A stretch of 64,000 nt of DNA, taken from NCBI GenBank assembly GCA_015061115.1, contig SUXE01000009.1:62001-126000 (forward strand), in the 5' to 3' direction. The translations under genes and the position numbers were made by a program. How positions within the stretch are numbered: position 1 is the first letter of the stretch; every line of letters starts with the position of its first letter. A model generated the notes under the pieces. The model saw only the letters and a program-made list of their open reading frames with translations, had not been told where the DNA came from and did not search any database. This DNA comes from Bacteroidales bacterium (GTDB lineage: Bacteria > Bacteroidota > Bacteroidia > Bacteroidales > Paludibacteraceae). Positions 55,337 to 64,000 of this stretch are shown here, piece by piece.

Positions 55337-57961
55337 TTATTTAAAAACCGTCGTTTTTGAAGAATCTCTCTGCAATGTATCAGCACTATCATTTTCCAAT
55401 GGGACTACACTATTCAATGAATCGATTTGCTCTGACTCCTTAATTTTTATATTTGTTGTATCGCTACTTCCTGCTTTGCCAGGAGTGTCAAGGCTCTTTT
55501 TCTCGAAAAACAAGAAATAAACGGCAGCCACAAAAATTCCAATAAGGAGTACTACAGCCACCCAGAAAAAGGGCCTTTTCAAAAGATTCTTTATAAAGTT
55601 CTTACGTTTATAAGACTTATATTGATCTTCATACACATCAATCAAGAATTCGTCATCCGAATCTACAGGTATCTTTTTGTCGGCTATCAATTTTTCTGCC
55701 GATTTAATATCCACTTTGTTTTGTTTAAGAATTTCGATGAAGAAATTTCGTGCCTTACTTTGTTTCTTCTTGTCAGAGAAAATAGCCAACAAATCCTCGG
55801 TATCGTTTGTAACCAGTTTTATCAACAACTCAACAATTTTCTTTGTCACATTACTATCTGACGATTTAAGTGCTATTGAGATAAACTGTTCTTGCAATCC
55901 CTTGAACAATGTTTCCGATTCCACACACTCAGCCAATGACAAATATTCTAATATATTTTTCGAATTAACAACATCCTCAGCAGAAGTCAGAAAGTTATAC
56001 AATAAAGACCACTCTCCTGTAATTTGTTTTGAGAAGAAATCAAGGACATTTGTTTTTATTGATTTTGCAAAATCTAAACTTCTTTTATCATCGTTCTTGA
56101 TGACATCTTTAACTTCTAAAAATAGTTTATTGTAAATTGCAGAATCAAATTCTGATTCAAACAAAGACTTTAAAGCCAGATTAGTTTCCGCAACAGACTT
56201 CAAAACAGCCAATGCCTTTTCAGGAGATTCAGACAAACCATTGATTTTATACTGATAGAAAAAGATTGGTGCAAAATTTTTGGCGGACAGATGTTTCTTG
56301 TAAACATCAACAAAATCAACAGACATTTTGTTCTGACCATGTTTCTCCATATAGTTGACGAGCAGTGGCCAATAGACATCCACTTTGTCGGGGTTTGCAG
56401 AAATTTCTTCTTTTAGCAAACTTGCGACAGATGAAGATTCACTTTCTTCATACAATGTATTCAAAACAGTCAAGATATCACTCTCATTCAAACCATTAGC
56501 AACAACTCTTTCAAGAACCTTCTTCCTGTTGTTGCCTGACAAATCCTCCACTTTGTAGAAGAACTTGTACAACTCAATCCACTTTGATTTTAGAGCATCG
56601 TCGTCGAGGAAGCTGTTTTTCTTCTCCAAAACCGACTTGTCAAAATATTGGGAAATGATGGGCAATTTACCATCCGTGATAGAAATAGCAGATGAGAAAT
56701 CTGCCGCCGACGCGGAGATAAGCTCTGTTATGTGTGTTTTGTTTTGCTCTCCTATAATAGCAACGTCAAAACCTTTCTTCTTCAACCATTCTAGGTAATT
56801 TACCACATTTACAGCATCCTTAGAAGAAGAAATCTCTTTGACTTTGTTTGAAACCAAAGTCATGAATGGTTCCTTATTCTTCTCTATTTTTTTGACATGC
56901 TCAGCCAAAAGAGCAGTGAATTCCTCATTCTTGTCTATTATAGCAAGGCTGAATTCTTCAGGGACAATACAATACTGGTAGAATGCGGCGTTCGTCTCCT
57001 TACTCTTATCCTTTACCTTATAATAAGTGTCACTCAACAACCATTTAACTCGGTCGTGTACCGACTTAATGTTATTATTGTCCAAATCTTTCTTTAAAGC
57101 CTCTCCAAAAGTTTCATACTCTGGAGTCTCTGTCCAACCTTCATTTGGATTGCATTTCACAGCCATATTGTCACTGAAAGTATAGCTATAATATTCATTG
57201 ATGAACAGAATCTGAACATCCTTAGGAACCCCATCCTCCTGATAATTGCTGACAAAACTAAAATCCCCAACAATATCTTTTGGCAACAGTCTGTATAAAT
57301 CTGCGATTACACCAGCAGCCTCTTTCCAATTTGTCTTGACAACCAAAACTTTATTATTTTTCTTTGCCTCAATCAACGAGAATAGTGCTTTGATTGCATT
57401 ATCTGATACCGTAGACAAACTATCTGCATTGAAAGGTTTGTCTTCTAATGGAAGAGCTTCCATCTGACCCAAAGAAAGAGACTTCATCTCTTCATTGCCT
57501 TCATTCGGAGTCGGATCAGTTGGAATGAACCGATTAGATAGCGGTGCTGGATTCTCATACAATATCTGTAGAACATCAGCTCCAGGGTTCTCTTCAAACA
57601 TGTAACAATCTGTAACGTAGTTACCCATACGACCTGGAACAAACTTGATATAGAAGTTATAGTCGAACCCTACTGGAATTGTACGACCCAACACATATAT
57701 TGATTTACCATCCACCGCAAGTCTACGAAAAAAATAAGATGTAGGATAATCCTTAATTTTTTCTGGTTCATTTTTTAGTGTTGCTGGCATCAACTGTTGA
57801 AACTCTCCCTGACTATAATTAAGAAGATCATTTTCTTGTAATGCAGTCAAATAACTTATTGGAGTACCTTTTGTATATGTTCTGAAGCAAAATCCACGAC
57901 CTCCTTCAATTCCCTTTTCTGAAGAATTGTATATAACGTGATAATATTTCATGGTATTCAA
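55337..57961 (-). CDS. GAP1-like (GTPase-associated) membrane-anchored protein
   Basis: 874 residues; the start may be the first ATG or codon 4 (MKYYHVIYNSSEKGIEGG). The N-terminus, with a YNSSEKGIEGGRGFCFRTYT pattern, two further strand-rich segments (FFRRLAVDGKSIYVLGRTIP; YFIKFVPGR-like) and an LPKDIVGDFSFVS element, resembles the N-terminal domain of GTPase-associated protein 1 (GAP1) from predicted conflict systems. A long alpha-helical region (about 290-780) follows, then one membrane helix (798-819, FFWVAVVLLIGIFVAAVYFL) and a 55-residue Ser/Asp-rich tail that would lie outside. The gene follows the zinc-ribbon GTPase gene by 75 bp, which is the neighbour expected for GAP1. Assigned by pattern only. 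Confidence 0.65.
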   Translation of the reverse strand: MNTMKYYHVIYNSSEKGIEGGRGFCFRTYTKGTPISYLTALQENDLLNYSQGEFQQLMPATLKNEPEKIKDYPTSYFFRRLAVDGKSIYVLGRTIPVGFDYNFYIKFVPGRMGNYVTDCYMFEENPGADVLQILYENPAPLSNRFIPTDPTPNEGNEEMKSLSLGQMEALPLEDKPFNADSLSTVSDNAIKALFSLIEAKKNNKVLVVKTNWKEAAGVIADLYRLLPKDIVGDFSFVSNYQEDGVPKDVQILFINEYYSYTFSDNMAVKCNPNEGWTETPEYETFGEALKKDLDNNNIKSVHDRVKWLLSDTYYKVKDKSKETNAAFYQYCIVPEEFSLAIIDKNEEFTALLAEHVKKIEKNKEPFMTLVSNKVKEISSSKDAVNVVNYLEWLKKKGFDVAIIGEQNKTHITELISASAADFSSAISITDGKLPIISQYFDKSVLEKKNSFLDDDALKSKWIELYKFFYKVEDLSGNNRKKVLERVVANGLNESDILTVLNTLYEESESSSVASLLKEEISANPDKVDVYWPLLVNYMEKHGQNKMSVDFVDVYKKHLSAKNFAPIFFYQYKINGLSESPEKALAVLKSVAETNLALKSLFESEFDSAIYNKLFLEVKDVIKNDDKRSLDFAKSIKTNVLDFFSKQITGEWSLLYNFLTSAEDVVNSKNILEYLSLAECVESETLFKGLQEQFISIALKSSDSNVTKKIVELLIKLVTNDTEDLLAIFSDKKKQSKARNFFIEILKQNKVDIKSAEKLIADKKIPVDSDDEFLIDVYEDQYKSYKRKNFIKNLLKRPFFWVAVVLLIGIFVAAVYFLFFEKKSLDTPGKAGSSDTTNIKIKESEQIDSLNSVVPLENDSADTLQRDSSKTTVFK

Positions 57962-58036
57962 GATTTAGAATTGGTAAATAAAAGATTAACACATGAATGT
58001 TCATCTCTATTATGTAGTATTAGTTTTCTAAGGATT

Positions 58037-59263
58037 TTATTTGAAAAAGCCTCCAACTTTATAAAGTGCCCAAATAAGAGGATCCATCACTCGGTATGGT
58101 TTTATTTCACCGTCGGAATCTCCCTTCAAAATGGTGTTCTCATCAGGCATACAACCAAAAGAAGAAACACCAAAAAAACGAGCATTGTCTCCCCACTTTG
58201 TCATGATATTATGACTGTGCTCGCTTGCATCCCAAATCTCAGAATCATCCATAAAGTTCTTTATGGCATTATGACCTGACTCAATCTGATCGAGATTCAA
58301 TTGCCCAGTTTTGATAAAATCACTGTTCTTAGGAGTTCCGTCACCATTTACGAAAGTCGAGACATCACAGCCCAAATCCTCGTGGTGGTCAATAATCACA
58401 TCAAATTTTGACAATACAAACGCAAACGGCTTGTTTGACATTGAAGTGTCATTTGTTTGAAAATTATAAAGAGCTGTCAAAGTCTCATCAAAAGGAGTAG
58501 CGACATCATTGTTCTCAATTTCATTTGCCTCCAATATATTCTTGATTTTCTTTACCGACAATATATCAAGGACACAGATTACCGCCTTTGACTCTTTTAG
58601 ATATTTAGCATTCTTCTGCATAGACTCTGAATCTTTGAAATTCTCACCTGCAGTATCATAGAACACCAAGTAGACAGCCTTTTTTGTCACACTGCTTTCC
58701 AAACGTAATATCCATGGGATCTCATGCTTAGACACTGCAGTTTTAGGAACAGGCATTTTGAAATCAAATATATTTTCACGAGCCTTCTCATATTTCGTAG
58801 AAGTGAACTCTTCTTTATTACGACCAACTTGCTGTGGTGTTATAGTCAAACCAAGTTTGTTACCATACTTTTTCATCTGTTGAATCAAAGTCACAATATA
58901 GTTTGTCTTTCCACTCGCAGGGCCACCAATGACAGAAATTATCTCAGCTCCCTTCTCAATCATCTCCTTTGGCAACCAGTTGTGGCAGTTAGGACACACA
59001 AACTTTTGTGAAGGGTGTCCGCAAGTAGGACATTGTTCTGGTTTTGGCTTATATGATGTCAAAAAAGAAAAGAATCCCAATTTTGGACGATAAATATTAT
59101 GAGTTTCCAATTCTTTACCCCAATGGTTTGAGAACTTCGTATCTATATGTTTCTTACATACAAGCTCACCATTCACCAAAGTTGCAATGTTTTCACATTC
59201 TACTTGAACCTCATTATTGTCAAATTCTGTATAGCAATAAGGACAAAGTATCTTTTTTCCCAT
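58037..59263 (-). CDS. Zinc-ribbon P-loop GTPase (Double-GTPase type)
   Basis: 408 residues. Two cysteine clusters come first: C7/C10 with C23 and C36, and C78-x2-C81 with C90-x2-C93 (CPTCG ... CPNCH), suggesting two zinc ribbons. The GTPase core follows: P-loop GGPASGKT (113-120), switch II-like YDTAGEN (202-208) and an NKxD-like SKFD (285-288), the last an acceptable variant of the guanine-specificity motif. The layout fits the DO-GTPase group that is paired with GAP1 proteins in conflict-system operons. No membrane segment. The start is 18 bp after the stop of the ATPase-like gene, so it is part of the same transcript. GTP specificity is inferred. Confidence 0.75.
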   Translation of the reverse strand: MGKKILCPYCYTEFDNNEVQVECENIATLVNGELVCKKHIDTKFSNHWGKELETHNIYRPKLGFFSFLTSYKPKPEQCPTCGHPSQKFVCPNCHNWLPKEMIEKGAEIISVIGGPASGKTNYIVTLIQQMKKYGNKLGLTITPQQVGRNKEEFTSTKYEKARENIFDFKMPVPKTAVSKHEIPWILRLESSVTKKAVYLVFYDTAGENFKDSESMQKNAKYLKESKAVICVLDILSVKKIKNILEANEIENNDVATPFDETLTALYNFQTNDTSMSNKPFAFVLSKFDVIIDHHEDLGCDVSTFVNGDGTPKNSDFIKTGQLNLDQIESGHNAIKNFMDDSEIWDASEHSHNIMTKWGDNARFFGVSSFGCMPDENTILKGDSDGEIKPYRVMDPLIWALYKVGGFFK

Positions 59264-59281
59264 ATAGTATTAATTAATAAG

Positions 59282-61273
59282 TTATTGCTCACAAAAGCAC
59301 GTATTGCCATCAAAAGCGCTATTGATACCAACAGTTTCACTTTCATGAGGCCATAGTTTTATTGTAAGAATGCCTTTTTTACCACACGACGGCATTTCAG
59401 GCAGTGGCAAATTATATTCCTTCTCTATCACACCAAAAAGAGACTCGCCTTTATCATTCAAATCCTCCACAAAAGTTTTGTCTCTATCCACTCTGGAAAC
59501 AGTATCAGTGAAGAAGGCTAAAACACATCTGTATGGAATAGTAGCATCGCCGAAATCGACCTTCACATGCAACTTCTTCTTCTTCATGAACAAGAAACCT
59601 GTAGAAGTAACCTCAGCCGTAATCTTCACACTTACTTTTGAAGTCTGAATTATTGGCAAGGGATACCATTCTGGCATCATCTTCTTCAATTCTGCAATCA
59701 AACGGTCTTGAGTTGCTTTTACTGATGTTTTACGAAGTTCTTCTATTTTTTCATTAAACAGAGGCAGATTATCTTGAATTTTGTCTGTTTGCGATAACAA
59801 ATCGCCTCTAAAATTCTCAATATTTTCAGCTTTTACCTTTGACTCCTTAATACCAGAGTACAACCTACTGAATTTCTCAATTTGTTCATTGGCATCATCA
59901 ACATCATTCACCTCTTCAACAAACTGAGCATATTCATTCAAAGTATTAAATGCCTTATTCAATGAAGAAATCTGACTCTTCACGTCTGTTGTAGAAGCAG
60001 AATCAACAAGTGCCCTTGCTCCGATAAAGTCACCTAATTTTATGCGATTCTTCCACTCGTTTTCTACTCTCATCTGCTCGGATGTAGCACGAGAGATATT
60101 ATCAGTTGCGAATGATGACTCTTCCTGCACACGTAGCAAGACATCGACAAATTCATTCTTTTCAGTAACCCATCTTCTGATAGCAGCCGCATTAGCAAGC
60201 TTTCTTGAGACAATAGATTTCATCTTGTACTCCACTTTCTTAGCTGATCGCCAAATAGTGGTAAATACATTTAACCATTGTCTTTCCGTTACATTAAGGA
60301 CTTCCGAATATTCTGTCGAGAATGTATTTGACAAAAGAGAGGCAGACTCGCTCGATTCACACAAAACCAAAGAGACCTCAGAAGATTTGACGTTTTCGTT
60401 TGATAGGAAAGAACGGAAATGAGGAGCCAATCCATTTTCCGAATTAGCGCGACTCTCAATTTCTGATTTTATTAGATAAGCGGCATGCATCTTTTCATCG
60501 CTCAGTTCTATCTCTTTATCCAATAGAGGTTTTCCACTCGCAATAAAATCAGACACGTATTTCTGCAAAATAGGAAGTTCATGTTCAAAAGACAAATAAC
60601 CAGTATTGTTTAGGCTATTCCACAACATCTCAGATCCGATTTTCATGCGAGGATCTGTACCAACACCCGCCATCGTTTTTGTTGCCAACAAATCCTTGCT
60701 TTTCCTTATGTACAAAGATGATGTCACATCACGACCATCAGAAACAACCGTACAAGCAAAATCAGTATTCAACTGAATATTTGACAAAAGTTCCGATTCA
60801 AAATCAATCATTGAAAGATTACCAAAACCATCTCTTTTGAACCAATCAATCATAATGTTTCGCTTAACACTCTCCACATCATTAGTAAAAGCTAACATTA
60901 CCGGCAAATCAGATTTTACAAGATCAATTTCTACGGAATAAACCTCAGACACCGCATTTGCCAAATAGGCCTTCAATGCAATTGATGGGATTTCATCCGC
61001 ATTCATTCTCAATTTATTCTCGTCAAAATCAGAACCATCCAATGAAAACAAATCAAAGAACGCATTTGGTGCATTCTTTAATGATTCGTTATATGCGAAA
61101 TTCGTTCCAGTCGATACTGAATCGTTCTGTATCAATGTAGCAAAAGGCACCACACCATTCGTCGGTGTGGCACTTTCCGGTCTAAATGTATTTAATGTTG
61201 ATGCACCATCGTCGGAATTATAATACAAAGCTATTCTTCGCGACGATACGTACACACATAAAAAATGTTGCAT
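59282..61273 (-). CDS. Degenerate Hsp70/actin-like protein with coiled coil
   Basis: 663 residues. Residues 1 to about 330 have the spacing of a sugar-kinase/Hsp70/actin fold: a first strand pair FLCVYVSSRRIALYYNSDDG where a phosphate-1 loop belongs, but without the DxGxT motif; IPSIALKAYLANAV typical of the Hsp70 subdomain; and CTVVSDGRDVTSSLYI as a phosphate-2-like loop. ATP binding may therefore be lost or altered. A long coiled coil (about 370-540) and a beta-rich C-terminal domain (VSVKITAEVTSTGFLFMKKK) follow. The gene starts 9 bp after the stop of the larger ATPase gene. It may form a heteromeric pair with it. No exact family is recalled. Confidence 0.6.
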   Translation of the reverse strand: MQHFLCVYVSSRRIALYYNSDDGASTLNTFRPESATPTNGVVPFATLIQNDSVSTGTNFAYNESLKNAPNAFFDLFSLDGSDFDENKLRMNADEIPSIALKAYLANAVSEVYSVEIDLVKSDLPVMLAFTNDVESVKRNIMIDWFKRDGFGNLSMIDFESELLSNIQLNTDFACTVVSDGRDVTSSLYIRKSKDLLATKTMAGVGTDPRMKIGSEMLWNSLNNTGYLSFEHELPILQKYVSDFIASGKPLLDKEIELSDEKMHAAYLIKSEIESRANSENGLAPHFRSFLSNENVKSSEVSLVLCESSESASLLSNTFSTEYSEVLNVTERQWLNVFTTIWRSAKKVEYKMKSIVSRKLANAAAIRRWVTEKNEFVDVLLRVQEESSFATDNISRATSEQMRVENEWKNRIKLGDFIGARALVDSASTTDVKSQISSLNKAFNTLNEYAQFVEEVNDVDDANEQIEKFSRLYSGIKESKVKAENIENFRGDLLSQTDKIQDNLPLFNEKIEELRKTSVKATQDRLIAELKKMMPEWYPLPIIQTSKVSVKITAEVTSTGFLFMKKKKLHVKVDFGDATIPYRCVLAFFTDTVSRVDRDKTFVEDLNDKGESLFGVIEKEYNLPLPEMPSCGKKGILTIKLWPHESETVGINSAFDGNTCFCEQ

Positions 61274-61282
61274 ACTATACGC

Positions 61283-64000
61283 TTACTTTAAGTGCTTAAA
61301 CAAGAAGTTCTCCATAAAATTCATACCCTCAAGGATAATGAATGGCTGAACAAAATCAAATTTTTCGCTCTTACCATTTGAGAATTCTAACTGAGCTTTC
61401 TGATATTCAGGAAGAGATCTAACATATTCACTCATATCAAAGTTTTTCAAATAGTCCATTACCTCTGGCCCCTTGAAATAAGACTCCACATCAAAGTGAC
61501 GTGCATAACCATAGAACAAATTAATAAAATTGTTAAACTGCTTGTAATGGCCACGCAATGGACATACAAAGTAAGACCCCAAATATCTGTACATATCCGA
61601 AGTCACACAATCATCAAATTTCAATGAACCTTGTTCCTTTGTATTTGAAACTATTGTAGTGAAATCGTCCTCTCCTACACATTCAATTGCATTTTCCATT
61701 TTTGGAACAAGCAATACCTGTGCGGACTGGCGGATTAGTCCCATTGATACTTCATATTTGATATCAGCTGATGCCACACCTTTAATCAAATCTTCTACAA
61801 AAACGTCATAAATAAACTGACCAGCATTCTGATTCAACACATTTTCATTTTCAATGGTTCCCGCAATACCTGCCAAATAAGTGTAGCGGAAGTAATTCTT
61901 CGCCAAATCCTTATCAACACAGCTTAGCCACTCAAACACTCTGGCTCCCTTACCTGCACACTTAAGCATGACTTGCGGTCGGAATGATGGATTAGCATCC
62001 TCTCCTTTCGCATTTCTGATATCCTGAACCAATCTTCTCGTTATCTGACCTGCATAGAACATGATAAGTCCAGTAACATAAAGGTTTGTGATCATAAGAG
62101 GCTGACATGCAGTACTTATCTTCTGATAGAAGCCAGGAAGCTTACCAATATCAAGACGGTCTGCAATCTGATCAAAGTAGAACATTGCAGAATCTGCGTT
62201 GAACTTATTGTCTCCAACATTAAGACCTGGCAAATGCCAATCATTTTCCTTACAAATCTGAAGTGCAATATTCTTAAATTTGTCTGCACAGAATTGAGTG
62301 GCTTTCACAACATTTTGAGCAGCAAACTTGATAGAATTCTGTTTTACCAATGCAGGATTGTTTCTTACAGAACACATTGCGGAAAAATCCGATGTGGAAC
62401 CACCAATATCAAAACAAAGCAACAAGCGGTTCATGTCAATCTTCGAAGCATAGTTATTTGCAACGGCAACTGCTTCTGTCAAGCTTGATTTATCAAGAGT
62501 TAGAGGATTGAAATTGAAATCAACTGGCTCTTGTTTAGGCCTTAAATCTACAATCTCTTGTTTTTTCTCAATAGGTGCCGATCCTAATCCGCCCACAGGA
62601 GTTCCAAGAGCTTCGTTCATATTTGTTGATCCTAAGCCTCCAGTCAGTCCACCACCTAAGCCTCCTGTCAGTCCGCCACCTAAGCCTCCTGTCAGTCCGC
62701 CACCCAAGCCTCCAGTCAATCCGCCACCTAAGCCTCCAGTCAGTCCATTATTGTCTGATGGAATATTAAAGTTTGAGCCTAATCCTACCCCCAATCCACC
62801 ATCTTCAAATTTTGGTGATGATATTTGAGGTTTTTCATAATCTTCAAATGGGAAATCGTTGACTACAGAATTCCACATTGAATTATACTGTAAAGAAAGA
62901 GAATAGTTGAATGATGATGGATAAGACCACCTGATCATATCTACTACTGCACTTACTCTGTTATTATCAATTGGGTCAAATAATTCAGCATATACCTGAA
63001 GTAACAATGAACGCAAGAATGCCTTTCTATTAGCTTCATCTATTTTATTATCGCTCCACTTCATATTGTGGACTAGCTCCGCTGTTGTATCTCTGTCAAA
63101 AGCCAAATTGATTCTTCTCTGATTAACAGACTCGATTGGCAATTCTTTTTCCAAACACGGGAATCCGCCGATAATAGCATTTTCAAGTATATTATCAACA
63201 GGAGCACCTGTTTCCAAATCCAAACGCATTGGATCATGAAGTGACAATATACTTTTTATCGCATTAGATGGAACTCTTTCACGCTGGAAAAAAAACAAAT
63301 TACGCTGAGATGTCTTTGTCTCATGCCATCCACTCTTGTCGGTTTCCGGTGAATGTGAATTCATCAACAAAGAAATGCATCTGTTCTCAAATACAAATCC
63401 CGTTGGAGATTCATTTTCAATCTTAAATGCAACTGAAGTGTTTGTACTTCCAAAATCAAATCCAATAGATGCCCTTTTGACATCACTCAAAGCTTGTCCC
63501 CAAAGGTTTCTAGGCAATTGTTTTTGTCCTTCTCGACCATACTTAACTACCAAATAACCACTTGGACATCCTTTTGATGACAATGACAATCCGTAATACG
63601 GCACACTAGACTGATATATTTCATATTTGTATGGTTTGTCCAACACTTTAGTTGCAGTAACCAACAATTTGGGTTTGTAATTGTCTACCTCCATATTAGC
63701 CAAGCCATTCTTTGCCAACAATACAGGTTCTTGTTCTTTATCAATCATCATGTTGATACGTCCCTGCGAAGGAACTCCAGCAATTGGAATTGCATTGAAA
63801 GGGCAGTCTGACGACTGAGTATTGTGGGGAAGTTCAGAATACATGTAATATCTGTTCCACTTGTCACGTACGAAATTAGGCCAAATAACGATGTCTTTCT
63901 TATCTATCATCGTTTTATTGACTGTATAAACCTCCTGTTTCTCAGCTCCTTTATCGCTATTGTCTCCCGAAAACCGGATGACAAGAGTCACTGTCAAATT
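61283..64000 (-). CDS. Hsp70/actin-fold ATPase with Gly-Leu repeat insert (5' end outside window)
   Basis: At least 904 residues; no ATG is seen near the right edge and the frame stays open, so the true start is probably outside. An N-terminal beta-rich region (~175 residues visible) precedes the ATPase core: phosphate-1 loop SIGFDFGSTNTSVAF, then after a long insert phosphate-2 CFDIGGSTSDFSAM and an adenosine-type motif MLKCAGKGARVFEWL. The insert holds a low-complexity run of LTGGLGGG repeats (62631-62748). The size and layout recall SrfB-like virulence/conflict ATPases. The first gene visible of a module with the second ATPase-like protein, the GTPase and the GAP1-like protein. Function is unknown; a chaperone-like or scaffold role is possible. 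Confidence 0.7.
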   Translation of the reverse strand, partial: NLTVTLVIRFSGDNSDKGAEKQEVYTVNKTMIDKKDIVIWPNFVRDKWNRYYMYSELPHNTQSSDCPFNAIPIAGVPSQGRINMMIDKEQEPVLLAKNGLANMEVDNYKPKLLVTATKVLDKPYKYEIYQSSVPYYGLSLSSKGCPSGYLVVKYGREGQKQLPRNLWGQALSDVKRASIGFDFGSTNTSVAFKIENESPTGFVFENRCISLLMNSHSPETDKSGWHETKTSQRNLFFFQRERVPSNAIKSILSLHDPMRLDLETGAPVDNILENAIIGGFPCLEKELPIESVNQRRINLAFDRDTTAELVHNMKWSDNKIDEANRKAFLRSLLLQVYAELFDPIDNNRVSAVVDMIRWSYPSSFNYSLSLQYNSMWNSVVNDFPFEDYEKPQISSPKFEDGGLGVGLGSNFNIPSDNNGLTGGLGGGLTGGLGGGLTGGLGGGLTGGLGGGLTGGLGSTNMNEALGTPVGGLGSAPIEKKQEIVDLRPKQEPVDFNFNPLTLDKSSLTEAVAVANNYASKIDMNRLLLCFDIGGSTSDFSAMCSVRNNPALVKQNSIKFAAQNVVKATQFCADKFKNIALQICKENDWHLPGLNVGDNKFNADSAMFYFDQIADRLDIGKLPGFYQKISTACQPLMITNLYVTGLIMFYAGQITRRLVQDIRNAKGEDANPSFRPQVMLKCAGKGARVFEWLSCVDKDLAKNYFRYTYLAGIAGTIENENVLNQNAGQFIYDVFVEDLIKGVASADIKYEVSMGLIRQSAQVLLVPKMENAIECVGEDDFTTIVSNTKEQGSLKFDDCVTSDMYRYLGSYFVCPLRGHYKQFNNFINLFYGYARHFDVESYFKGPEVMDYLKNFDMSEYVRSLPEYQKAQLEFSNGKSEKFDFVQPFIILEGMNFMENFLFKHLK
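62631..62748. repeat. 24-bp tandem repeat encoding LTGGLGGG units
   Basis: Nearly five full 24-bp copies plus a partial one, encoding LTGGLGGG, lie between the two phosphate loops of the ATPase gene. Copies differ by only a few synonymous bases. This is a length-variable low-complexity linker. Confidence 0.9.

Noticed and set aside
51101..64000. Prophage or type VI secretion cluster
   Set aside because: No phage structural, integrase, TssB/C or VgrG-like genes are seen; the gene content fits NTP-dependent conflict-type proteins instead.

Overview
The window is a stretch of a Bacteroidales chromosome. The evidence is type IX secretion (T9SS) sorting domains on large secreted enzymes, Bacteroidetes-type promoters (TTG, 19-21 nt, TAnnTTTG), a fused FeoA-FeoB, and a lysS-gpsA-pgi arrangement that I recall from this order. 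Prevotellaceae or a gut/rumen relative is plausible, but the sequence alone does not fix the genus. Almost every gene is on the minus strand; the one clear plus-strand gene is the GH43 enzyme at 48089-50905.

Layout. 1-8009: FeoAB (3' end outside the window), a CcsBA cytochrome c synthase coupled to a double-YjgF/RidA protein, two identical tRNA-Glu genes ahead of rpsT, a five-unit ~99-bp tandem array, and a short SIS-domain sugar-phosphate isomerase. 8107-24383: four large exported proteins (a 2688-residue GH8-like giant with a type B T9SS tail, a beta-helix enzyme with CBM6, a GH43 with two CBM6-like modules, and a PL11 rhamnogalacturonan lyase), probably a secreted set for plant cell wall or pectin, with no SusC/SusD pair beside it. 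24596-26454: two unrecognised lipoproteins. 26569-31266: pgi, a small exported protein, gpsA, lysS. 31501-36574: AT-rich, poorly conserved genes (membrane proteins, an exported protein, a trypsin-like protease with a barrel-like tail), with a ~240-bp direct repeat, heptamer satellites and coding fragments that look like debris from duplication and decay. 36575-47860: housekeeping genes (phosphohexomutase, nfo, lgt, secA, C_GCAxxG_C_C protein, deacetylase-like lipoprotein, rimM, MATE-cytidylate kinase fusion). 48089-50905: a lectin-like/GH43 enzyme.

51101-64000 is the most unusual part. Two minus-strand modules are separated by a probable terminator (55272-55316). The upstream module encodes an Hsp70/actin-fold ATPase with a Gly-Leu repeat insert, a second, degenerate ATPase-like protein with a coiled-coil tail, a zinc-ribbon P-loop GTPase, and a membrane-anchored protein with a GAP1-like N-terminus. 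The downstream module encodes a TIR-like membrane protein, a membrane-anchored MORN-repeat protein and a second TIR-like/PEGA-like membrane protein. The set resembles NTP-dependent conflict (immunity-like) systems and, in part, SrfABC loci. Its function is not known from sequence.

The window also carries several families of short intergenic palindromes. One copy lies inside the coding sequence of ccsBA.
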